A stretch of DNA of 64,000 nt, from contig NC_087252.1 of assembly GCF_037042905.1 (NCBI RefSeq), forward strand, positions 17,563,701 to 17,627,700. The letters run 5' to 3'. The notes beneath the pieces are model-generated. The model did no database searches and had not been told where the DNA came from. It saw only the letters and a list, made by a program, of their open reading frames with translations. The translations under genes and the position numbers were made by a program. Shown piece by piece: positions 31,690 to 41,746 of this stretch. Position 1 is the stretch's first letter. Each line of letters starts with the position of its first letter. The DNA is from Lytechinus pictus. Its lineage: Eukaryota; Echinodermata; Echinoidea; Temnopleuroida; Toxopneustidae.

Positions 31690-32830
31690 TTTATAAAATT
31701 TTCGCTCGTGCTTCGCGCTCGCATTACCTTTTAGGTGATTTACATATATGGAACTTTAAATATCAAATTTTGAAGTAGATATACATAACATATTTCAGCT
31801 CGGAAATCGAACTTTAAAAAAAAAAGTGTTTTGTAAAAATTTCTTTTTTATTGTCTGAATGTTTGAATATTAACATTTTCTGCTTGCGCTGCGCGCTCAC
31901 AAAATTTGATTTGTCAGGTACCTATTATTTTCCTGTATGCCATATAGTTATCCCTATCTATTATCCCTATTCATGTCAGATTGTAAAAACGTATCAGCTA
32001 GCGCTGCATGCTCGCATTTTGATTGGTGAGTTATACAAATTTAAATATTAATTCTATAACAAACTACTAAAAATCTCCATTTTATGACAGTTTATCAACA
32101 ATTTTCGGCTGGCGATTTGCGCGCTCATTAATTGTTAAAAATATATTAACTCATGCATCTTATTCATTATTACAAAAGTGCTTTAAATGGCCAGTTTTCA
32201 GGCTATAATATTGACTGATTTCTCGCTCTGATTAGGCTTATTAGATTAATAAATTAATTTAATGATAAATTGTCCCTTTTTCAGAATGAAATATCGACAG
32301 GTTTCATCTCGCGCATTGATAGGAAGAGAAATAGGAAGACAGCCATAATTCTCATACGATGGAATAATGTTCTTAGAATGTCCCGGTCCTACATGTATGT
32401 CAAAACTCAAAGTAATAATAATGAAACATACCAGCTCCTTTAACTGTGATCCATATCCACTCACAATTTTCCTACAAATCTCGAATTTTCCGCTTGCACT
32501 TCGCGCTCGCATCAGTTGCTTTGTTATATATTCAACTTTTTCATGATAAATTTTTTTTTAATTCTTCAGGTAGAAAGGTCAAAATTCAGCTCGCGCTTCG
32601 CGTTCGCGTTATTTGACTTTTGAAATATGTAACGTCTTCAAGGCTTACTGCAATCAGCCGTTAACAGATTTTTTTTTATCAGAATGATCAAAGCGTATAT
32701 TAAATTTATTCATCTCGTTTAGGATCACAAGCATTGCCAGAATACCATTTTAGGACAAAATACATGGAATAATAATTTTTAAAAAATAGCTCGCGCTTCG
32801 CGCTCGCACCATTTAAATAAGGCTTATGAG
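31690..32830. repeat. Degenerate array of a 20-base GC-rich palindromic motif
   Basis: The motif GCTCGCGCTTCGCGCTCGCA or close variants occur at about 31,704, 31,882, 31,997, 32,108, 32,492, 32,589 and 32,789, all in the same orientation. Spacings are from 97 to 384 bases, in otherwise very AT-rich DNA. Each copy tends to follow an A/T run such as AATTTTC. It looks like a diverged satellite with a roughly 100-bp period whose core has stayed alike while the spacers decayed. Confidence 0.75.
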
Positions 32831-33049
32831 ATTATTTTACATTTATTTAAACAAACAAAAATCAGATTTGAGCGGCTGATCGGGGGAAATGTGGTTAAAA
32901 AGACCCCCCGCCCCTTTTGCGAAGGCTGGATCTGCCCCTGCAAGTGTACTCACTTTTGGAGAGTCACAGCAAATATCTGTAATATGAATATGTCGTTCAC
33001 ACACAAGTAAAGACCTTAACTTTTTAACACCACGTTTTAAACGGGTCAA

Positions 33050-34410
33050 AATGCCCTATTTTAGTGACAGCTTTTTTGTCTAAAAAGTTTTCAAGGGAAA
33101 ATGTGCCCCCACCTGAAAATCTGCCACTGATTGAATACATCTAAATCATTCAATTATAGACACGTGTAGTCCAGAATAATGCATAAATCAGAATGATTAA
33201 CATATATATAATAAGCCTAACGTTTTTACTTCTACTATTTTGATCCTGTTTTGATCCTGTTCAAAAACACAATTCGAATTAACTCCATCGCAGTGGTGCC
33301 AACACTGAACAGTTCAATGTTCTTGCTCGTGAATAAATGCTATTTTCCCGAAAGCACGAAACCAATTAATGCTTATTTAACCACATGTCTATCCCGGCTT
33401 TTGTATGAAGTGGGGTTGAAAAAAAAATCATCCCCGCGCCTGAACAAATCACGCTTGCATTATTTAGTCTGATACTTACCCTCTCGATGACTTTGAATTA
33501 TTTTGGTTGTAATAAAATCGAGTATAACATCTGTTCTATAAAACTTGATTTTGTAACATTTATTATAAAAATACTTATGAACAAATTATTTGGTTTACAT
33601 AAAAAAGCGCCTTCTCATATTTAAATTTTACCTTAAACGTACACTGTAAATATTTTCAAACGAAATCTATGAAAAGGGTGGAAGTTAGACTTTCATTTTG
33701 ATGCCAAATAGTCTCATTAATTGGGATTAGTTGCAAACACGGTGTTCGAGTAAAAGACACATCGGGGACTCACCAAAGTATCAAGACAGTCACCCGCGCT
33801 GACAAAGTGGTAATCTCCCATTGAAATACCCCCACCAATCAAGGGGTCATCCTTCTATTGAAATCCGCCACCAGTCAGACCACCTCTATGTTCAACAATA
33901 GGGTAATCTCCCCCAATCAAAAAATGGGGTAATTTAAATCTACCTTGACAATTGGGTAAGCCGAGCTCTCCCATTAAATACAGCTAGCAATGCACTGGCC
34001 CAGGTCATTTTCAACGTCCGGCTTTCGGGGAATTAAAATGAGCATCAAATGGGTAGTTTTCTTGTTCTCGTTTTGTCCCCATACTAGAGCCTTGATTTTG
34101 GTTCTTTTCGTAATGTGTATTTTAATATCTTTTCCATTATATTTATCAGCATTTCGAAATTTAATGTAGTTTAATACTTGTCTTTATAAAGAGCAATATT
34201 ACATAAAACCTGTTTGGCGCAGGAAATTATAACATAACGTTCCACCGATATTTCATCAACACATTTTTAATTAACCATGTAACTTTCCTCTTTATAGGTC
34301 TACTCTTAATATATACATTCGAGTTATATTCTTTGCCTATCAGCTCTCCGTGCATTTTTATAATCAAATATATTTGGAAAAGGGGTGTTTACCAGGCGAA
34401 AGTGAAGGTC
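33050..34410. other. AT-rich non-coding stretch
   Basis: No gene or clear repeat boundary seen. A short block AAAAAAATCATCCCCGCGCC near 33,422 recurs in similar form near 36,351, suggesting a dispersed repeat fragment. Confidence 0.4.
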
Positions 34411-34530
34411 CTCACTTGTGCATGAACGACATATCCTCATTAAAATACATGCTGTGAGTTTCAAAGGGGGCACACTTGTGTAAAAATGGCATATTTACAT
34501 TAACAAATTGATAATGGCTCTCAAAGGGGG
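34411..34530. repeat. Two imperfect tandem units of about 60 bp
   Basis: Both units run from CACTTGTG through a CAT-rich middle (CATTAA...) to TCAAAGGGGG. The second is followed by a long run of C (34,551-34,567). Confidence 0.6.
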
Positions 34531-34768
34531 AGGGTGCACGGGCCGGATGCCACCCCCCCCCCCCCCCCGGAATCACTACCGTACCCTCCAGGTGCAGAAT
34601 ATAGACCCACTGACTTCTTTTAGTAGAGGTCACAAAATAAACCACAATACTTTTGAGAGGCCAACTATTGTTCAAAATAAATACAGCGCCTATTAGATTG
34701 TATTGTGTTACTTCGGCAGGATCTGCGCCAGCATACACTCCATCCTTCTTGATCTAGTATGCCTAATA

Positions 34769-34929
34769 CCTCGGTCACGTTTTTTTTCTACGGCGGCCGT
34801 ACGGCGAGTCGAAAACAGCCGTTTTAACAGTTTTCGTACCAGCTAAATATAGGTGGTTTGAATAAAAAATGAATAAAATGGCTGTTTTCGACTCGCCGTA
34901 CGGCCGCCGTAGAGCAAATGTGACCGAGG
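34769..34929. mobile_element. 161-bp hairpin MITE with CCTCGGTCAC ends
   Basis: Ends CCTCGGTCAC and GTGACCGAGG. Inside, a near-perfect stem of about 37 bases (CTACGGCGGCCGTACGGCGA and its complement) closes a loop of roughly 50 bases. The target duplication is unclear. Confidence 0.75.
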
Positions 34930-36600
34930 CATTACCATTTCCTGAACGTTTATTGATTTTTTTTTGTGTGTAAAAGTATTTAAATAAAAAAATAAAAAAG
35001 CTATACAGAATACAACTATGCGATTAAGAGGTGAAGTACAAAGTTAGAAGGGAAACTAGGCCAAAGAGCCTTCCGTATTACTTACTTTACGTCGGTAAAT
35101 TATGTTTACCTTAGACACTGGGAATCTAATTTGCATTTTGACACACACACATTGCAGATAAATTCAGATATTTGAAAGGAAGAAGAAATCAACGGCAATA
35201 TGCACGTACTGCATAAGTCAAACGTGAAGGTTAAAGAAATAAGTATAGAAAAGATTTAGACAAATTCAAATGAAGAAATGAAGTTGGATGAAAAAAAGGA
35301 GCCATAAAATTAAGTTGAAAAAATTAAATATTGTGAGTAGACCTGGAAAATTGAAAGAAATAATTAAACCTCCCCCAACTGCAGAACGGTTTTGAAGGGG
35401 GATCACCATGCATAAACTCATGGTACTTTTTACGTTTTGTACGCTATTTGGGGGAAAAATAGTGTGGAGGCTTCAGCCCAGACCCCTTCGGTTCTGTGGC
35501 TCCTGGATGGTAATCAAGAACACTTGGTCACTTAGTACTCTAGATCACAGGGGAAATTGATAAGAGAATAAGGACAGATCCCAGGTAAAAATATAATATA
35601 GGTTTTTCCTGTCCGATTTAATGTCGGAGTCACTTAAATGTGTTAATTTGCATTTTAATTCACGCGATATTTTCCCCCCGAAGAGATCGGTCATTCAAAG
35701 TTTAGAATGGGATTCATTAAAAGACGCTATAATTCCTTTATAAACATTTAACTAAATTCATGGTCAAGACTACCTCAAATTTGATAATTTTAATACTAAT
35801 TTGTTAAGTGCTTTTGATTTCGTTTGAAGGTAAAGATGTTTGAAATGGTCTTACAAAGTAACGAAAGTACTTTTTGTTCTAAATTTCGGGCAATGAAATT
35901 CAAGAATTGTGCATTTAATCAACAATGACCGATATGACTGCTTGAGCATCCAATTTATTTTTTAAAAGTTCAAATTAATGATATTTTATTCGTTTGTTTT
36001 GCACGACATCTGTATTATGTGTGAATATATTAGGTTTTAACATGTTAATTTTTAAACATATGTACAATGAATTAGATATAGGCCTATGTTTAGCTCAAAT
36101 ATGAATTTCAACGATGCCCTTAGTTTTATCTTTTTTCCCATTAAAAAACGCTTGCATTTTATGTGTTTTTTTTTTTGTCACAGTAGCGTTTCAATGTAGA
36201 AATTTAAATGCCATCATTTTGGGACCCATGTATGATTTATATTGCATCTTTTGCGAAGGGTTTTGCATTTCGTTTACAAAGAAGTTAAGGACAATTCCAT
36301 ATTTTTCCTTTTCACCCGACAATGCTGACTGTGTGGGCTCAGTGTGATGAAAAAAATCTTACCCGCGCCTGAACATTTACTTTTAGAAAGTCAACGTCTT
36401 AACGGTATATTCTTCAAAATAAAACAACTCGTGCTAAAGCTTAATTGTTCTATTTAAAAAAATCAAATCTAAATCAAATTAAACTTTGTCACTACTGAAA
36501 CCTAAAACGAAAAATTATCAAAATAAATTGTGAAAGCGTAACTTTGGAAAATATATACCCCATTGGACTAGGCACATCGATAAAAGGACACAACGATATT
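34930..36600. other. AT-rich non-coding stretch
   Basis: Nothing recognised apart from ordinary A/T runs and an ATAGGCCTA-type motif near 36,078. ORFs up to 77 codons look like chance. Confidence 0.4.
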
Positions 36601-36885
36601 CAGATCAGTGAATACAGATCGGGCGTTTAATAGTTTGCCTAAAACGCCGATATCGTGGACATAGAGGGCGCTCATGCAAAAACATCTTATCGGAGAGCCA
36701 ACCGGGGGGTGTCAAAAGAAAAGATAAAAGCGCACGCTTCCGTTTTCGCTGCAAAAGGGCACGCTGGCGTCTTGAATGGCAAGAGCACTGACCCGTAGAA
36801 AGAAAAATGGACAACTGCACGCTGAGCGGGTTCGCCGTAGAATATAAAGGTAAAGACGCACGCACACCTTTGACAAGACGCCTAA

Positions 36886-39180
36886 CGTCACCATCCGAAA
36901 GACGTGACCAGGGCTCGAACCTCGAACCTCTGCATCAATTTGTAACTTCCCCACAGCTAGGATTCCAGGCGCACGCCACAACGCCCAGTTTAATTGGTAA
37001 CATCTAATCCAAGAGAGGGCGCAAGACACGTATACAAATATATTCATCAGTTATCTTGCTAGCTGATATGAGTCTGATGCTGCGAGTGGCTCTGGTCTTC
37101 ACTCACCATGAACGATCATAAACGATCTGTGAGTCTTCTCTACAGCCACCGTTAGTAGCTTTTCGCAGTAGACAGATCAGACAATCACACACGTTTATTA
37201 GTATTACAGATTTTCTGTTGCCTATACATGACTAGATTATAAGCTAAGAAAACCTTCCATTTTTGTTACTACCAACAGCAGAACATCTCTCAGCAATGTA
37301 AACTGCATTCTTGGCATTTCCTTTCCAGTGATGATGCTTAGACAAATTAAGACCTGGCTTATCCACATCCTCCAGGAGCGACCAAAGACATTCCAACGTG
37401 TCACTACCGGTATGATTACTTTTAATCAAATTCAGTATTTGCAAAATGCTTCATTTTGTTGATATCGTTGAAATTTTGACTACTATTTGAAAGTTCAGGT
37501 TGTTTTGTGAGAATTATATTGTTTATGTTTCAGGTAGTCTATTAATTGAAAGTGAATGTAAAATCTGTTTGCTTTAATAACTTAGGTTCTCCATGATTAA
37601 TATTTTACATTAGCGATGTCTAAATTACGTTTTGTTGGTTCACATTTGGATAAAATGTGAATCCTATACATATATTTCCAGATATTTGGGCGATCCCACA
37701 TGGAGGGATATCGATAGTAGCAGATAATATGTGGACAGTTGCATCACAAAATGTATTAAATCGCTAATAAATTGTAGTCGAAGTAACTATGGCAGATGAT
37801 TTGTTTGATCAATAATGAACAAGAAATCAATGTTTTAATGTTATCATTTTATCAGCGATATGACTCAATAATTAACTGTGTCCACATACTATAGATCTCC
37901 TCCTCATCCACATCGCATGGTTCTTGACGGAGTGATCACTGACATTCTACCTGTATTCTTTCACTACTGGTATGATTACTTCTAAATAGATATTGTATAT
38001 TTCAAGCTCTATATTATATTGCTGTTAATATAATACCGTATGTCATTTCATGTATACTATCTCTTTTTTTCTTGATTTATTTAATGGTCTGTTATTTAAC
38101 CCTTATCATTCATTTTTTTTCCTAAAAAATTGTCACAATGCTATCGACCATAAAAATCTAGTTTAATTTTCTACTACATCTATGAAGACTGCCATGAACA
38201 TATCGCGACAAACTCTCCGAGGTCATTAAATCATAATGACGTCATCCACGCGCCATTTGTATTTTTATTCATGATATTGATCATTACAAATTCACCAAAT
38301 TCGGGAACGATAAAAAAAACATTTTAAAATCTATTTAATGTTCTCCAAAATCTTATACGCACATTTTAGGTGATATGAAGATGAGAGAGCTGATGATGTA
38401 ACACATTTGTTTAATATTGGTGTTTCGTTATATGGATTATAGAATACTTCATATTTTGGAAATCTTGCAATAAGGAAACTCTTCATTGAATCACAATATG
38501 TTACCAAAAATGCATGTAATCAAGAAGGGCTTAAACATTTTTTTCATGCAATAAAATACAAAGTAAATAGATGGTGGGTGATGTCAAGTTAAGACCATCC
38601 ATTTTGCTGGTCGGTAATGATACATGCCAATTACTTATGTGAATTTAAGCAAAAAGTGAAAATGGTTTTAAATTCTTATTCTACTTTGAGTTTTGATGAA
38701 ATTTCAGCGTTATGCTTGTTATATCTATCTTTATAGACCTCTTTGCTCGAGAATAGTTTTGAAAGACTAACGTTGAATGTTTGGTGGATGGGTTGTCTAT
38801 AATGTCTCAAAGCGCCACACAAAAATATTCCAACTTACCTAGTCAATTCTAGAACATTATGTTTGCATTTACCTCAGTCATATCCCAATACTTTTTCAAT
38901 ATTCAAGTCAAATCAAGCAGTTTTCTTCTTCTTCTTCCTTTTATGTCAGGATGCATTGTGGCAGATGGCGTCAATGGCGAGAGCAAGATAAATCACGTTG
39001 GGCATGTAAGGGCCTTTGCTGTGATTCAGAGCTGCCATTGTGGGTAAAATACATTTGTGGTTTATACACATTTTTGCAGTATTATTTATTACACGGTTGA
39101 CCTGCAAACTGGAGTTGAAAATATCTAAAAATTATACAGATTTTGTAAATAATTGTAGGTTTCTCTTACGTACATTGTAG
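36886..39180. repeat. Copy A, TRIM-proximal block of the duplication
   Basis: The first part (to about 37,640) matches copy B 56,994-57,733. The part from about 37,217 on matches copy C 60,422-63,350. Between 37,360-37,420 and 37,880-37,990 a partial internal duplication is visible (both end in CACTACYGGTATGATTACTT). This is the upstream region of the TRIM gene. Confidence 0.8.
37244..37444 (-). other. 66-codon ORF kept open in all three copies (copy A)
   Basis: Minus-strand frame reading GSDTLECLWSLLEDVDKPG then HHHWKGNAKNAVYIAERCSA and ending NKNGRFS. Homologous frames of identical length exist at 57,352-57,552 and 60,443-60,643, with several amino-acid changes but no stop or indel. It may be an exon of an old gene or element. 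I do not recognise it. Chance conservation in young duplicates is possible, although copy C is diverged elsewhere. Confidence 0.35.
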
Positions 39181-39191
39181 TAGCACAAATC
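38880..39191 (+). promoter_or_regulatory. Conserved 5' flank of the TRIM gene
   Basis: The roughly 290 bases before the start codon are strongly conserved between the two TRIM copies (63,050-63,350). They include AAATCACGTTGGGCATGTAAGG, GTGATTCAGAGCTGCCATTG and TTTCTCTTACGTACATT. GCAT/GTAAGG at about 39,008 resembles a splice donor and AATAATTGTAG/G at about 39,161 an acceptor, so a short 5' UTR intron is possible. No TATA box is evident. Confidence 0.4.
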
Positions 39192-41063
39192 ATGGCGACA
39201 CTTGAGCATACTGTTTTGCAAAGTTTAAAGTGTCCCGTTTGTTTTGGTTTGCTGAACGATCCAAAACAACTTTCATGTTCACACACATTTTGTCAAAAAT
39301 GTATTCAAGGTATTCTAGCATTCTCTGTACAGAGGAATACTTTATTATGTCCAATATGTAGAAACACAACAAATGTCACAGATGGTGATGTTGCAAATCT
39401 TAAAACTAATATACCTGTTAAGTCAATTGTTGATGACGTCAGGAATAGTAAACAGCTCTGTGACGTGTGTGAAGAGCAATCAAGAGCCACACAATTCTGT
39501 TGCGAATGTGGTAAAAATATGTGTAACGCATGTCTGCAAGATCATAACAACTGGAAACCACATCTCAAGCATAAAGTAGTGAGCGTTGAAGAAATCAGGA
39601 AGGGTAGGGTAGTGTTAAAGAAGAAGGTTTACTGTAAAGAAGAAGTGCACACATCAGATGAATGTGAATGCTCTGATGTCTGCACGACATGTAAGAAGCT
39701 CATTTGTATGAGATGTCGCATGCTCTACCACGAGAAAAAAGGCCACGATGTGGAAGATTTAAGAGAGTACAATTCGTCTTTCAAAAAGAGCTCTGAATTA
39801 CTTCAGGGTCAAGAAAAGACAAAAGCTACAGCAGTCAAGAATCATATGACGTGTATTGATAACCAAATCAAACGTGTTCATGATCACATTAATGCTGAAA
39901 ATGTGAAGCTTGACAAGCTTTGTGAAGATGCTATCAAGAAAATAAAAGAGAGGAATGCTACCTTGAAAAGGCAACTAGATGATCAGAGAGAAGAATTATG
40001 CAAGAGTTTAAATAATATGAAAATTGATGATGAGAGGTTGGTTAAGAGTATTGAGAGTGCGAGTGATTTGCTGAGTAATACTTTGAAAGCCCCACTAGAA
40101 GGAGATGTTGTAGCAATTCGTGATTCATTGTATGGAGAATTGAAAAATGTATTACTTAGGGAAAATCCAAAGAAGAAGGTTGCTACTGATATAGGTGATC
40201 ATGCAGAGGAACTGACTTTTACACCGAGCTGCAATCCTGATGCATTATCAATGGGGGAACTGAGGATTGTGAATTGCGAGCCCGCGAAATGCAATGTATT
40301 ACTCACAAAGAAAGATAGTATGAATGGCATGGTGACTTCAAAGAATGGCATAGTTGCTGTTGGATCAAGATTTGGAGGAATCGAAATCTACTCTGCTGAT
40401 GGTCAGCTGCAGAAGACAGTCATTAAAGATTTATGGATACGTGAAGTAGGATTCCTCTCTGATGATCGATATGTTGTACGTGATACATGCAATAAGATAT
40501 CACTGTACACATCAGATGAAGAGAAGCAGTATGTAACATTCGATACTATAGGTGATAGTGAAGGTGGGTTTGGTGATCTCACTGTAGACAGCAATGATCT
40601 GATCTATGTTAGCTACAGGAAAGCTAAGAAGATCCAGGTATTCTCACCATCAGGTGGGAAGGCTATGAGGGTGATACCATGCGATGGGTATGAACCAAAG
40701 CAAATCACAAGTTATGGTGATTCATTGATCGTTAAGCAGTTTAAGAATACAATAATACGTATTGATAAGGACGGTAATATAATGCATAGATTATGGAAAC
40801 CTGGGGAAAATGACCTCTTTGCTGATGTGACTAAAGACAATACAACCCTGATTGCCTCTGTAAGACGCAATGAAGGTCTGCTCAATATCGATGAGTATAC
40901 CGGTGAGCTCAAACACATTAGGAGTCTTATATCTGATTACAAGATTGAGAAACCTGAGAGACATTGGTATTACCTTCAACAGTTTCAATCAGGAGAGATA
41001 GCTTTCTGTACACCTGATAGGCTCTATGTATTCAACCTAGTTACTAGTAAAGTTACCTCGTAA
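39192..41063 (+). CDS. TRIM-type E3 ubiquitin ligase, single exon, 623 aa
   Basis: The RING finger at residues 14-56 is a full C3HC4 set: C14, C17, C29, H31, C34, C37, C53, C56. B-box 1 spans about 90-127 (C90, C93, C103/C106, C111, C114, H118/H124/H127). B-box 2 spans about 148-185 (C148, H153, C164, C167, C172, C175, H180, H185). A Lys/Glu-rich coiled coil covers about 195-320, and a propeller-like C-terminal domain with NHL-type strands (for example VDSNDLIYVSYRKAKKIQVF) covers about 350-620. This is the TRIM56/TRIM45-like architecture found as many intronless copies in echinoderms. The RING should recruit an E2 and ubiquitylate substrates chosen by the propeller; substrates and any immune role are unknown. 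The whole coding region is one exon. A second copy begins at 63,351. The start was chosen because the RING follows at the usual distance and the copies align from this ATG. Confidence 0.9.
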   Translation: MATLEHTVLQSLKCPVCFGLLNDPKQLSCSHTFCQKCIQGILAFSVQRNTLLCPICRNTTNVTDGDVANLKTNIPVKSIVDDVRNSKQLCDVCEEQSRATQFCCECGKNMCNACLQDHNNWKPHLKHKVVSVEEIRKGRVVLKKKVYCKEEVHTSDECECSDVCTTCKKLICMRCRMLYHEKKGHDVEDLREYNSSFKKSSELLQGQEKTKATAVKNHMTCIDNQIKRVHDHINAENVKLDKLCEDAIKKIKERNATLKRQLDDQREELCKSLNNMKIDDERLVKSIESASDLLSNTLKAPLEGDVVAIRDSLYGELKNVLLRENPKKKVATDIGDHAEELTFTPSCNPDALSMGELRIVNCEPAKCNVLLTKKDSMNGMVTSKNGIVAVGSRFGGIEIYSADGQLQKTVIKDLWIREVGFLSDDRYVVRDTCNKISLYTSDEEKQYVTFDTIGDSEGGFGDLTVDSNDLIYVSYRKAKKIQVFSPSGGKAMRVIPCDGYEPKQITSYGDSLIVKQFKNTIIRIDKDGNIMHRLWKPGENDLFADVTKDNTTLIASVRRNEGLLNIDEYTGELKHIRSLISDYKIEKPERHWYYLQQFQSGEIAFCTPDRLYVFNLVTSKVTS

Positions 41064-41279
41064 GAATATTATGTTTCGGCCTTCAAGAGCCTATTAATGT
41101 CCTACTTTACAAATTCTTAAATTCACCAGTTTCAATGCTAATCTTGGTATTTATGTTTCATTAATGTCAAGAAAGTTAATTCATTCCATTCGATAAAAAA
41201 TAATGTAAACAATAGGATAGTAAAAGGCAAAAGTACATAATATACAATTGTTATTACATACAGAGGAGAGTAATTGAAA
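41064..41279. other. 3' flank of the TRIM gene
   Basis: AT-rich with no clear AATAAA; the nearest variants are ATTAAA at about 41,308 and A/T runs near 41,195. It ends where the next duplication unit becomes alignable with 590 onward. Confidence 0.4.
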
Positions 41280-41328
41280 TATGAGACTCTGCAAAGGTTG
41301 AAAAAGAATTAAACTTCAGTTTAAGAAG

Positions 41329-41746
41329 AATCAAGGTACTGTTAGATTATTCGTGTTTCTGATTTCGAAAAGGAAAAGGGAAACGAGGAGGCGCGCTCAA
41401 TTTTCTGTTTCGTGAAGGTGAAGCAGAAAAAGGGAAAAGAGATTTCAATTCAATGTTATGTTTCGTGAACGCGAAACAAATAGAGGAAACGAAACTTTCA
41501 ATTCAATTTTGTGTTTTCAAAAGGAAAAAATAAAAATTATAATATGTAAAAAAAAAGTCAAACGGAAGAATTAACCGTTTTTCTGTTTTCTCGTTTTTAC
41601 ATCTTTCATTCTTGAATCAAAATATTGAAAAATTGCCGTTTTCTGTTTTAAATCTCGAAAATAGAATCAATTTTGAATAACTATTTCGATTTTGCTTTTC
41701 CGTTTCGAAACCAGAAAAAAACGATATGTCTAACGGTACCTTGATT
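41329..41746. mobile_element. 418-bp MITE with AATCAAGGTAC ends, present only in copy B
   Basis: Starts AATCAAGGTACTGTTAGA and ends TCTAACGGTACCTTGATT, with further imperfect pairing (GATTTCGAAAAGGAAAAG against CTTTTCCGTTTCGAAACC). Copy A has no such sequence between its homologous flanks near 625. No ORF. Confidence 0.7.

Larger units (their letters stand above)
27179..36882. mobile_element. 9.7-kb segment absent from copy B, TAA-flanked, with imperfect inverted ends
   Basis: Copy B reads GACCTTTAACGTCACC without a break (56,984-56,999). Copy A has TAA at 27,176-27,178 and again at 36,883-36,885, with 9,704 bases between. The ends are GGGAGCTTGTCAAA and, on the other strand, GGCGTCTTGTCAAA; both continue with a GTCTTTACC block further in. 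A 3-bp TAA duplication and GG-starting inverted ends fit PIF/Harbinger transposons, which insert at TWA. No transposase or Myb-like gene is visible, so it would be a large non-autonomous carrier with older repeats inside. The alternative is a precise loss from copy B. Confidence 0.5.

Noticed and set aside
31690-32830. A CRISPR-like array
   Set aside because: Repeats are of similar length to CRISPR repeats, but spacings are irregular (97-384 bases), the motif is degenerate, and the genome is animal.
28192-33130. A 4.9-kb element with CAGTGGC ends
   Set aside because: Only seven to eight terminal bases match, and no clear target duplication is visible (CTTG against ATTG); chance is likely.
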